A DNA stretch of 41,061 bases from Nanobdellota archaeon (lineage in GTDB: Archaea > Nanobdellota > Nanobdellia > Woesearchaeales > GW2011-AR4): the NCBI GenBank assembly GCA_022564635.1, contig JADFLA010000006.1, positions 1-41,061 of the forward strand, written 5' to 3'. The position numbers and the translations under genes were made by a program. Positions within the stretch are counted from its first letter, which is position 1, and every line of letters begins with the position of its first letter. Shown here piece by piece: positions 9,374 to 18,100 of this stretch. The notes beneath the pieces were generated by a model. That model saw nothing but the letters and a program-made list of their open reading frames with translations. It did not search any database and was not told where the DNA came from.

Positions 9374-9465
9374 CCGTCACCCACTAAAGTGGGTTTAGTT
9401 ACCCTTTCCTGACATAGAAACGTGGAATAATGACAAGAACGACACACTCAAGGAGTGCGAGGGTA
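9374..9465 (-). ncRNA. Foldable segment, possible relic IS200/IS605 right end or small RNA
   Basis: Read on the minus strand, TACCCT (9460-9465) can pair with AGGGTA (9400-9405), closing a loop that contains a CACTC-CTT-GAGTG hairpin; just downstream is a second hairpin CCCACTTTAGTGGG (9380-9393). A terminal GTGGGT-type hairpin after a short structured stretch is how right ends of IS200/IS605 (TnpB) elements often look, so this may be a leftover of such an element. No TnpB gene is visible. It could equally be an unrelated small RNA or part of the reductase leader. Low confidence in either label. Confidence 0.35.
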
Positions 9466-9590
9466 CAAAAATTTAGCACGTTTGCTATGATTCGTTTTTG
9501 AAGATTTTTACGGAAACAAAATATTTATATATTGGCTGTTATTCCTAAATAATAGTTATATAATGTATCTACTTTAGTATGCTAAAATAA

Positions 9591-9607
9591 CGAAACATTT
9601 AAATATA
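9591..9607 (+). promoter_or_regulatory. BRE/TATA promoter of the 9671 surface gene
   Basis: The 17-mer cgaaacatttaaatata combines a purine-rich BRE (cgaaac) and an archaeal TATA box. It lies 63 nt before the ATG at 9671, predicting a transcript start near 9630 and a leader of about 40 nt. The identical 17-mer precedes the large surface-protein gene at 15139. Confidence 0.7.
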
Positions 9608-9670
9608 AGTGAGGGATATTCCGTTTATATTCAATTCGAAATTAAAAACAATTTGGGGGTATAATAAAAA

Positions 9671-10948
9671 ATGATAAAAAAGTTTTTCAGTTTATTTATA
9701 GTATTTCTAATAGGAATTTTAATGAGTGTTACAGCTTTAGCTACTATTACTGTAGATTTTGTAAAAGTAGATGGTGACGAAGTATTTCAAACTGGAAATA
9801 ATTTTATTCTTGATGTTGATAGGGGAGATGAGATTGATGTTAAGGTAAGATTAAGTTCAGATGTATCCCTTGATGATGTCCAGGTAGAGGCTGTTTTAAG
9901 AGGAGTAGACAGCAGAGATAAAGTTGATGATATTACCGATACTTTTGATATGAAAAAAGACGTTTCTTATACAAAAAGATTAACATTACCATTAATATCT
10001 AAAATTGATATTGATCAATATAAGTTAAGAATAAGAATTTCTGACAGAGATAACCCCACTGTTGAACAAACTTATGAGCTTGACATTGGCACAAAAAGAC
10101 ACGATGTTGAGATAAGGGATGTTGTTCTTTCACCAAGCACAGAAGTTAAGGCAGGAAGGGCATTGCTTGCTACTGTAAGAGTGAGAAACAGAGGAGAAAA
10201 GGATGAAGATGGTGTTAAGGTTGTTGTAAGCATACCACAGTTAGGAGTTTCAGCTGCTGACTTTATTGATGAGCTTGAGGCAGAAGGTGAAGATGATGAC
10301 CAAGCAACATCTGAGGAAATGTTCTTAAGAATTCCAGATAGTGCAGAAACAGGGGAATACACAGTAAGAGTTGAGGTATTCTTTGATGATGGTGATAAGA
10401 GAAATGTTAAAGAAACTACAATATTTGTTTTAGGGCAAGACAGAGTAGCAGAAAAGCCTAAAGCAGATGAAAAGACAATCATAACAGTTGCAGTTGATAA
10501 GCAGAGTACTGTACAAGGCGGTGGAGAGGTAGCTTATCCAATAACATTGACAAATGCTGGAGCAAGTTCAAAGACCTATACTATACAAGCTGATGGTGCT
10601 GCATGGGCAAACTTCCGTGTAAGTCCATCAAATGTGTTGGTAATAGATTCTGGAGACAGCAAGGCATTTACTGTTTTTGTTTCAGCAAATAACAATGCTC
10701 CATTAGGAGACCAAACATTTACAGTAACAGTTAGTAGCGGGGCTAAAGTACTAAAACAGTTGCCTTTAAGCATAAATGTTCAGGGAGGACAAGTAGTAAG
10801 TGGAACCTCAACAGTAAAGAGAGTACTTGAAGTCGGTCTAGTAGTTTTAGTGATTTTGCTTGTAATAATAGGCCTAATTATAGGCTTTAGCAAGCTTAGA
10901 GGAGAAGAAGAGGAAGTAGAAGAAGGAGAGGAAAAGACCTACTATTAG
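9671..10948 (+). CDS. Secreted, membrane-anchored protein with Ig-like/NEW3-type domains
   Basis: A 425-aa cell-surface protein. Residues 1-24 form a signal peptide (basic MIKK, hydrophobic core, ALA). The body is beta-rich: an acidic domain (about 25-155), then CARDB-like repeats around VEIRDVVLSPSTEVKAGRALLATVRVRN and a NEW3-like domain (about 270-370, with SKTYTIQADGAAWANFRVSPSN and PLGDQTFTVTVSSG). It ends in one membrane helix (VLEVGLVVLVILLVIIGLIIGF) and a very acidic cytosolic tail (GEEEEVEEGEE). It therefore faces outward with a C-terminal anchor. It shares a promoter sequence with the 1412-aa surface protein, suggesting co-expression. Precise role unknown; structural envelope or adhesion protein is plausible. 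Confidence 0.8.
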   Translation: MIKKFFSLFIVFLIGILMSVTALATITVDFVKVDGDEVFQTGNNFILDVDRGDEIDVKVRLSSDVSLDDVQVEAVLRGVDSRDKVDDITDTFDMKKDVSYTKRLTLPLISKIDIDQYKLRIRISDRDNPTVEQTYELDIGTKRHDVEIRDVVLSPSTEVKAGRALLATVRVRNRGEKDEDGVKVVVSIPQLGVSAADFIDELEAEGEDDDQATSEEMFLRIPDSAETGEYTVRVEVFFDDGDKRNVKETTIFVLGQDRVAEKPKADEKTIITVAVDKQSTVQGGGEVAYPITLTNAGASSKTYTIQADGAAWANFRVSPSNVLVIDSGDSKAFTVFVSANNNAPLGDQTFTVTVSSGAKVLKQLPLSINVQGGQVVSGTSTVKRVLEVGLVVLVILLVIIGLIIGFSKLRGEEEEVEEGEEKTYY

Positions 10949-10961
10949 ATTTTTTCTTTTT

Positions 10962-11010
10962 CCACGAAAATTCAATGAATTTTCGTGGCACCGAAAATCG
11001 AAGATTTTCG
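10962..11010 (+). terminator. Two adjacent hairpins after the 9671 gene
   Basis: The first is a perfect palindrome with 13-bp arms (10962-10974 and 10976-10988, CCACGAAAATTCA/TGAATTTTCGTGG). The second has 8-bp arms (CGAAAATC at 10992-10999, GATTTTCG at 11003-11010). A T-rich run (10950-10960) precedes them. They may end the upstream transcript or be small palindromic repeats; both share a GAAAAT/ATTTTC core. Confidence 0.5.
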
Positions 11011-11075
11011 CGTGTATTATAATTTTTATATATTGTTTAATTTCTTACTAGGAGAAGTATTTAGTTTGCATTAAG

Positions 11076-13250
11076 ATGAATACTAAAAAACTATTATTTA
11101 GTTTATTTTTATTATTATTTTTGTTAATAAATATAGTTAATGCTAAGGAAGACTTTACTGCATCCTCTTCGCGTTCTGTGGAATTATGCCCGTGTTCAAA
11201 TCAAGCTTATAGTGTTAATGTGCAAAATACCGGTTCTGTTCAAAATTCTTATACAGTTTTAGCTTCTGGAGGTGCAGCAGAATGGATTACTTTTAATCCA
11301 AGTAAATTTGTTCTGAATCCAGGACAAAAAGGAAGCTTTTTTGTTATTGTGAATTCTGTATGTAATATTGAAGGGGATTATGATATAGAGATTTTTATAA
11401 CTACTAATAATGGCTTAACAAAGGTTGTTAAGCAAGTTCTTGAGTTTTCTCAGTGCTATGATTATACTTTAGATCAGGGAAAAGTTGTTGAAGAGGTTAA
11501 GGAAAGCTTGAGTTTTTTACAGTACGATGGTTCCTACTCTTTATGCAAAAATGAGCAAAAGTCCATACCAATTCTGATTGTAAACAATGAAAATTTTGAA
11601 AACGGATATAAATTGTTTTTAGATGCTCCTGAATGGACAGGATTAAATGTTAATAGTATAAGTCTTGGTGCAAAGAAATCAGGCATATTTCTTATTAATT
11701 TTGATACAACAGATGTAGAAGGAGAATATAACTTTAAATTAAATGCGATAAGCGAGCTCGGAAAGGTACAAAGAAAAAAGAACATTGAGGTTAATGTACA
11801 GGATTGCTATGCTTTAGAGCTTGATTTAAAAGAAGAAGATATTGTTTGCGGTGGTGAAGATAAAGATTATGAAGTTATTGTTAAAAATTTAGGGGCTTTA
11901 GAGCAGAATATAAAATTAGAATTAGATGCTCCAGAGTGGGTGAATGTTGAGAATGCCTCTATTTATTTAGGTTCTGAACAGGAAAAAACTTTAACATTGA
12001 ATGCAAATCCTGAAGATGACATATCTGGAAATTTTTTTGTAACAGTAAATGCTATAATTGAGGATAAACCCGAACTTGAATTTTCTGATAGGATAAAACT
12101 CGATGTTACATCAAAGTTTGAGTGTTACAAAGCAAATATAAATACAAAAACAAGTGTAACTAATTTTTATAGTCAAGATTTCTTTTCTGCTAAAGTAAAG
12201 AACAATGGAATAAAAAAAGCTGCTTATGATGTAAGTTTAGAAGGCCCTTCTTGGATAAGTGCAAGTCCAGAAACTTTAGAGCTAAATCCAGGCCAGACTG
12301 GAAATCTTAATTTAATTGTAAATCCAGGTACAGATGTCAATCAAGAAACTTACGGTATTAAAATAAATCTGGAAAGCAATGGTGCAGTATATTCCAAAGA
12401 TGTTGATATAGTGCTTAGAAAAGAAAGTGAGTTTGTGAAGAAGTTAAAGACAACTTTAAAGAAATATCGATATTACATTTATTTATTGATTTTAATTATT
12501 ATTTTAATTATTATTTTAAGAAAACCAATAATGAGAATAAAGAATAAAGTAAAAAAAGATTATGAAAAATATAAAGTTAAAACAGAAAGATTAAGGGCTT
12601 TAAAGCTCGCAAGGAAAGAGCGAGAAGAAGAAAAAAAGAAGAAAAAAGAGTTGGAAGAAAAGAAAAAAAGAGAGCTGGAAGAAAAAAGAAAAGAGCAAGA
12701 AAAAACGAGAAAAAAAGAACTTGAGAGAAAAAAGGAGAAAAGAATAAAGAAGAAAGACATTTTCAAAAAACTTCCTATTGGCAAAGTTTTGATTTATGTG
12801 GCATTATTAATCGCTTCTATAATATTTATAGGACATGAGAATAAATTATTCAATGCAAAATATCTTCATATTTACATAAGAAATCTATTTTATGGATATC
12901 TGTACTATATATTAATAGGTGTTGGTGTAGTTATTGTTTTATTTTTGTTGGTTTTATTGTATAATTATATTTCTAAAAAAGGAAAGAAGAAGGTAAAGAG
13001 AGAGGCAAAAAAAGCAGAAAAGAAAGCAAAGAAGGGAAAAGAGTGGTACAATAAGCCTTCTTATGTAATTGCTATTTTTATTCCGATTATGATTTTGCTT
13101 GCAGCTCTTGCCTACTTAAATCTTTTTGATGATATAAAGGATTTTGTTATATTATATTCATATTATTTTGGATTAGGCATAGTAATTCTTGTTATTATTA
13201 TATTGTTGATAAGGTTCTATAAGCCATTGTTTAAGTTTTTGAGAGAATGA
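11076..13250 (+). CDS. Large membrane protein with four NEW3-like domains, charged coiled coil and further helices
   Basis: A 724-aa envelope protein. A signal peptide (residues 1-24) is followed by about four Ig-like/NEW3 domains; each begins near a cysteine (CPCSNQAY, LCKNEQKSIPI, VCGGEDKDYEVIV, FECYKANI) and contains an [AP]-x-W-[IVT] motif (AAEWITFNPSKF, APEWTGLNV, APEWVNVENAS, GPSWISASPETL). Then come a membrane helix (about 467-485), a Lys/Glu-rich coiled coil (about 508-561) that must be cytosolic, and four more membrane helices (about 570-713) with a second basic stretch (KKGKKKVKREAKKAEKKAKKG in two runs) between them. It follows the related 9671 gene by 127 nt. The mix of extracellular domains with a cytosolic coiled coil suggests a link between surface layer and cell interior. 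Function not known. Confidence 0.75.
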   Translation: MNTKKLLFSLFLLLFLLINIVNAKEDFTASSSRSVELCPCSNQAYSVNVQNTGSVQNSYTVLASGGAAEWITFNPSKFVLNPGQKGSFFVIVNSVCNIEGDYDIEIFITTNNGLTKVVKQVLEFSQCYDYTLDQGKVVEEVKESLSFLQYDGSYSLCKNEQKSIPILIVNNENFENGYKLFLDAPEWTGLNVNSISLGAKKSGIFLINFDTTDVEGEYNFKLNAISELGKVQRKKNIEVNVQDCYALELDLKEEDIVCGGEDKDYEVIVKNLGALEQNIKLELDAPEWVNVENASIYLGSEQEKTLTLNANPEDDISGNFFVTVNAIIEDKPELEFSDRIKLDVTSKFECYKANINTKTSVTNFYSQDFFSAKVKNNGIKKAAYDVSLEGPSWISASPETLELNPGQTGNLNLIVNPGTDVNQETYGIKINLESNGAVYSKDVDIVLRKESEFVKKLKTTLKKYRYYIYLLILIIILIIILRKPIMRIKNKVKKDYEKYKVKTERLRALKLARKEREEEKKKKKELEEKKKRELEEKRKEQEKTRKKELERKKEKRIKKKDIFKKLPIGKVLIYVALLIASIIFIGHENKLFNAKYLHIYIRNLFYGYLYYILIGVGVVIVLFLLVLLYNYISKKGKKKVKREAKKAEKKAKKGKEWYNKPSYVIAIFIPIMILLAALAYLNLFDDIKDFVILYSYYFGLGIVILVIIILLIRFYKPLFKFLRE

Positions 13251-13389
13251 TAATGGGGCACTCATTGTTCTATTATTTATTAATTATTCATCAATTTCTT
13301 GTATTTAAATCACTTATTCTTGTCTCAACTATTAAATTATGATTTTCTTATTTTCTATATTGCAAATAAGCACTGGACATTCACGCGTA

Positions 13390-13403
13390 AGGTATTTAAA
13401 AAC
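13390..13403 (+). promoter_or_regulatory. TATA box of the endonuclease gene
   Basis: aaggtatttaaaaacc lies about 41 nt before the ATG at 13444, a normal distance for a short leader; GGTGAT just before the start can serve as ribosome binding site. Confidence 0.5.
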
Positions 13404-13443
13404 CATTTACATAGTTTTAACATGATATAATTTGGTGATTTAA

Positions 13444-14124
13444 ATGAAATTTGCAAAAATTAACATTAAAAATTTTAAAATTACGCCAGAATTTGCAAGA
13501 TTGCATGCACATATTTGTGGAGATGGTTCCATTTATAGAACTAAAACTAATAGATCAAAAAAGGAATTAGAACAGCATCCTAGAAAAAATACAGTTAGAA
13601 ATAGATTTAACATTCGATACTGTAATGATAGCCAAATATTACTCAATCAATTTTTAATCGATTTTAAGAATCTATTCAATAGGAAAGCAATTTTAGTATC
13701 AAAGGGTAGACAGATGGAAATCCAAGGGAAATGGTTGTACGACTTGTTCAAGTATTATGGTGCTGGTAAATCTAAAGAATGGTCAATACATAAGGAAATA
13801 ATCGGAGCTTCTGATAAAATAAAATCACAGTGGCTAATGGCTTTTTTTGACGACGAAGCCCATGTATCAAAAACCCGCAAGAGAATTGTTTTGAATATAG
13901 TGAACTTAAAAGGTCTAAAGCAAATCAAAAAACTATTGAATGATATGAATATAAATTCTAAGTTAAATGGTCCTTATTTCTATAAGGAATTTTATTCATA
14001 TCACTTAACAATTTATAAAAGTTCTATTCAAAAATATTCAAATTTTATTGGGTTCACTCATCCCAAAAAAAGAAAGGATTTATATGAGATCGTAAAAAAT
14101 ATGGGGACGCAGGGAATTTCATAA
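13444..14124 (+). CDS. Free-standing LAGLIDADG homing endonuclease-like protein
   Basis: A 226-aa basic protein with two LAGLIDADG-type helices: FARLHAHICGDGSIY (about residues 18-32; GDG is the usual catalytic end) and SQWLMAFFDDEAHV (about 128-141, with DDE at the end). This is the layout of a monomeric two-helix homing endonuclease. It is not inside an intein: no splicing blocks flank it, and it has its own promoter and ribosome site. Its last eight codons (atg ggg acg cag gga att tca taa) form the 5' strand of a strong stem that closes a 147-nt foldable element. Genes of this type usually spread introns, inteins or themselves; here the associated structure suggests an RNA or DNA partner. 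No disrupted host gene is visible around it. Confidence 0.8.
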   Translation: MKFAKINIKNFKITPEFARLHAHICGDGSIYRTKTNRSKKELEQHPRKNTVRNRFNIRYCNDSQILLNQFLIDFKNLFNRKAILVSKGRQMEIQGKWLYDLFKYYGAGKSKEWSIHKEIIGASDKIKSQWLMAFFDDEAHVSKTRKRIVLNIVNLKGLKQIKKLLNDMNINSKLNGPYFYKEFYSYHLTIYKSSIQKYSNFIGFTHPKKRKDLYEIVKNMGTQGIS

Positions 14125-14247
14125 GATTTCTCTTAATTTGAACCCCGATTAGAGGCTATCTTCGAGGAGATTTTTATCATTGCTTTATAGCTCAAATCTC
14201 CATTTACTGGAGGCCTCGATAATAGCCAGATTATAAGACGTCCCCAT
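14101..14247 (+). ncRNA. 147-nt strongly foldable element overlapping the endonuclease 3' end
   Basis: A perfect 9-bp stem, ATGGGGACG (14101-14109) with CGTCCCCAT (14239-14247), closes the element. Inside are GGCTAT (14154-14159)/ATAGCC (14222-14227), CGAGG (14163-14167)/CCTCG (14214-14218) and GGAGATTT (14166-14173)/AAATCTCC (14194-14201). An alternative hairpin CTCCA-TTTAC-TGGAG (14198-14212) competes with the last two. A weaker hairpin lies at 14111-14131. GC content is clearly above the flanks, as expected for a structured RNA in an AT-rich genome. It does not match a tRNA, SRP RNA or RNase P RNA that I recognise. Whether it works as RNA or as DNA is open. Confidence 0.5.
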
Positions 14248-14472
14248 CAAAATAAAGAATACATTGTGTTTATTTAAACATTATTATTTTTTGATTTTAA
14301 ATTATCTTTATTCATTTTTTAATATTTTTATTCAACAATTTTTTAACATTATTAATCATTATTTTATTTTTCAATCATTGGAATTATCATCTTTAATTTT
14401 ATTAATTATTATTGATCGATTTTGCGTCGTCATTATTGGTTTTTTATTTTTAATTATTGGGATTATTGTTTT
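14125..14472. other. 348-nt gap: structured element then AT-rich DNA
   Basis: After the foldable element (to 14247) the sequence 14260-14470 is an almost pure A/T run with many ATTATT/TTTTTA words. A plus-strand frame there is low-complexity and not convincing as a gene. Confidence 0.6.
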
Positions 14473-14853
14473 TTAAAATTCAATTTTATCTCCTAACTCT
14501 GTCTTTGTTTCTTTAATAGTATTTTTTGGCAATTCAATAATGTATTTTGATTTATTTTTTGGAGCGTAAAAACTGAATGGCTTAAAATTTTCTTTCATCT
14601 CCACGACAATTTTATTTTTATTCAAAAATAAAACATCAATAGGGTAAAAAACAAAAAACATATGCAACGGATTTATTTTTTCTTTTTTGAAGATAAAAAT
14701 TAGCGGCTTATTTTTTTTAGAGAACATTAATCCCGAGCTTTTAGAAATAATGCTCGTGCATGCCTTTGCATTTCTTGCAAGCAAAGTTTTTTTTGTTTTG
14801 TTTTTGATGTGCATCTTCGATAAAAAGTTTCTGAACAATAAAAATTTAATCAT
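14473..14853 (-). CDS. DUF192 family protein
   Basis: A 126-aa protein of the DUF192 family. Visible hallmarks are SSGLMFSKKNKPLIFIF, the central HMFFVFYPIDVLFLNKNKIVVE and the closing YIIELPKNTIKETKTELGDKIEF, which match the usual GLMFR...HMFFM..PIDV.FLD...V...ELPAG....GD pattern. Biochemical function of the family is not known; many members are exported. The start is uncertain: ATG 14853 gives a short hydrophobic N-terminus, ATG 14814 gives MHIKNKTKKTLLARNAK, closer to typical members. A TATA-like tatataa about 20 nt before ATG 14853 would put transcription start near or inside the longer version. Confidence 0.8.
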   Translation of the reverse strand: MIKFLLFRNFLSKMHIKNKTKKTLLARNAKACTSIISKSSGLMFSKKNKPLIFIFKKEKINPLHMFFVFYPIDVLFLNKNKIVVEMKENFKPFSFYAPKNKSKYIIELPKNTIKETKTELGDKIEF

Positions 14854-15021
14854 TATTAAGTTATTATATACTGTAAAAGATACTTAGAGCGAAAGTTTTA
14901 AATATGATTCTGTTTTCTCTATTTTTAATAAAAAGTTTTGGGTGATGACAAGAAAATTCTGACGATTAAATTTTTATTTCATAATAATTTTATATATAAA
15001 AAATAATATACTTTAGACAAT

Positions 15022-15038
15022 CGAAACATTTAAATATA
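15022..15038 (+). promoter_or_regulatory. BRE/TATA promoter of the 1412-aa surface protein gene
   Basis: The same 17-mer (cgaaacatttaaatata) as at 9591. The ATG at 15139 is 100 nt downstream, predicting an unusually long leader of about 75 nt that ends in an AGAGGAG-type ribosome site (15125-15131). Confidence 0.7.
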
Positions 15039-15138
15039 TGTTGTAGGATAAATTAACTAAAAAATATTTTTTGGTGTATAAATTTAGTTCAAAGGGGTAA
15101 ATTACCTTTTATTTCGTCGTTAAAAGAGGAGTCCAATA

Positions 15139-18100
15139 ATGGAAAAAGAGGGTAAGGTTGATATATGGTCCATTTTAATAGCTTCTATACTTATTCTTGT
15201 TGTTTATGCTGTGATGGTTCTTGGTAATGTGGGAGTACTTTCTGAATTTCCTGAGAATACTACTAATGCAAGTGCATCTTTTGGTTATGGTGATGGAAGT
15301 TTACCATCAATGACAGCATTCAATGGGACAAGTAGTTTATTTAGATGTAATGTGAGTACTAATGATAATGGTACAAATACGAATATTACTAACGTTTCTC
15401 TGTTTTTGAACAGGGTACCTATAACAAATGCCGATGGAGATGTAGCAAATGTGACATTTTTTATTAATGACACAACAACAAGTCAAGTTATTAATATGAC
15501 TCTTCCACTGACTCTTGCCGAGGGAACTTATTCTTGGATCTGTAGAGTTGAAGATAATCAGACACCCACTATATCGTATAATACAACTAATAACAGAACA
15601 TTCACAATTGACTTAACTCCTCCAGGATTTACTAATCTATCAGTTACTTCAAACAGTCAGGTTAGTACTGAAGACACAGTTTTCCTGTCAGCGAACTTTT
15701 CGGATCAGTTGACTTCTATACATACTGTGAGACTTTTTGTAAATACCTCCGGTACTGCAGATAATGAAGTTAATATTACTGATGCGACAAGTGGGGTAAC
15801 AGCAGGAAACGGCACCCAAGTAAACCTATCTTTCAAAATAGCTGGCGGTGAACTTGGCAATGATCTGAACTTTACCTTCCAAGTAAACGATTCTGTAAAT
15901 AATATAAACATAACTACTGTTAGTGTAGTGTCTGTTAGTGGAGATGGAACTCCTCCTGGTATTACTTTAAATTCTCCGATTAGTACAAATCAAACAAGCA
16001 CAACAGCACCCAACTTTAACTTTACAGCAGTTGATAATAATAATAGTGCTTCTGTAATTCTTACATGCGCCATTAACATATCATTGGGCGGGTCTCTCTT
16101 TACGGATATAACTAATATAAAGGCAACTAATGGAACTCTTCAAAGTAATACTACAACAGTTACTTTGTCAGATGGTGTATATAGTTGGAATGTGAGCTGC
16201 ATTGATCCTGCCGGCAATAAAAACACTTCTTTAACTCAATCATTTACTGTTGATAATTTAGCTCCTGCTTTGACGCAGATTAACCTTACAAACAACGCTA
16301 ATTTGACTGCTGCAGGGGTATATAGTGTCATAAATAAGAGTGGTTCTGGTAACTCATTAAGACAAGGAGCAACAATTTTTTTGGCTACTAATTTAACAGA
16401 CAATTTAACTCAACCACTTAAAGTTGAACTTCAATTTTTGAATACTTCTTCAGGTAATTGGGAGATACTTGATACTCAAGAAACAATTGATACTAGTGCC
16501 GGTGGTTATTCTGCAGCAGAAGGAATGTGGGGCAATGCCTCTTTTGTAATTCCGACTGGACATAATGAATTTGAGGGTACTAACGTTTCATTTAGGGCAT
16601 TCTATAATGATACTCTCGGTAATTCCAATACCAGTGTAGTAATTATTGCACAGATTAATGATACTTCTGCGCCTACTATAACTATTAACAAACCAACTAC
16701 AAACTTATCAAATTTCAGCAGTGGAAACGATATTGAGATTAACTGGACAATAACTGAAAATAACCCAATTGTTGCAATTAACTGGAGTGTTGATGATGTT
16801 TCAAGCGAGAGTGCGCCTGGTTGTCAAGACTTTGGTAAATTTAATACAGAGGCCTTAGCAGACCCTAAAAAGAAACATAACTTTACCTTATTCCCAGCAA
16901 GTTGTTCAAGTAGTCTATCTTCAGACTTCCATAAAATTTTGATTCAAGCAAGAGATAGTTGGGGTAATGTACAGCAAATATTGATTAATTTCACTGTGGA
17001 TACGCAGGCACCTACAATTGCCATTACACCAGCTAATAATACAAATATGACCTCTTCTTCAACATCAATTACAGTAACTAATACAGATGATTTCAGTGGA
17101 GTTCCAACAACTACTTGGACAACTAGTTGCAGTGGGAGCGGATCTTATACAAGCGGAACCGCATTCTTCCCGTTTAATGATTCAAGTGGTCCATGCAGTG
17201 GAGCTTCTGTACAGACATTGACAATTACTGCTACAGACCAAGCTGGAAACTCAAATGTTTCATCATTCTTGTTTGGTGTTGATGATACTGCTCCGACTCC
17301 TATAACGTCTGTATCACCAACCGATGGAGAGAGTGTTGTAAACGATGTAATGCTTAACTACACAGCTGTTGATGACTTTGTCGAAGTATCTTTTATTGGA
17401 TATTATTTAGATTCTAACCCAGTTGTACAACTTAATTTTAGTGCTGAGGGATTAGGTTCAACAGGCGTTACATTTAATGGCAATACAACAATAAATTTGA
17501 CAGGAGGAAACCACACAATTATCTATACAGCAAATGATACTGTCGGCAACTTTAGAAATAGCAGCACCATAAGCTTTGTTGTAATTGCTCCAATACCTTT
17601 AACAGATTGGAGACTAGGACTAAATCTTACTCTCGGTACAGAAGTTTCTACCGCACCAGTATTTAGGGTTAAGAATGATACCGGGGATTATAACATTAAA
17701 ACTGATAGTCAATTGACAAATGAAACATATGAAATAATTATAAATGTAAACAGCACTGGAACACCATTTAATGTAACACTTACTGATCTGGATGGCTCTA
17801 GTGCGAGTTGGGATAAGATTAATTCCACGTATATTAGGTCAAATAATACTCAAACTTATAATGGAATACAGGGCAACTGGACTAACACCATAATCCAGAT
17901 GGTTTATGTCAATGGTAGTTTAGATGATTTTGCAGGAAATACTAATAAGTATTATGGAACGGTAACATTCCCTGTGAATATATCTGGAAATACAGGTCTA
18001 GTCCAAGAGTTCTGGTGGCTACAAGATGAAACGAATTTGCAGTCAAGAGAAAGTATTTCACAATGTAGTTCTGTCTTTAGCGCAACTGATACCACGCCAT

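Larger units (their letters stand above)
9295..9670. other. 376-nt divergent intergenic region with hairpins and promoter
   Basis: Between the minus-strand reductase and the plus-strand surface protein. It holds a compact foldable segment at 9374-9465 and the promoter at 9591-9607, both listed separately. A second AT-rich box (atatttatatatt, about 9519-9531) lies 140 nt before the surface gene. No convincing complete gene is visible. Confidence 0.6.

Noticed and set aside
9295-9447. 51-codon N-terminal extension of geranylgeranyl reductase
   Set aside because: The FAD-binding GxGxxG begins right after ATG 9294, as in the whole family; the extension overlaps hairpin-rich DNA and has no family resemblance.
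14101-14247. tRNA on either strand in the structured element
   Set aside because: The closing stem looks like an acceptor stem and TTTGAACCCC recalls a reversed T-arm, but no D-arm, anticodon arm or paired T-stem can be made.
14264-14476. 70-codon plus-strand frame
   Set aside because: Low-complexity, almost only F, I, L, Y and N from an A/T run.
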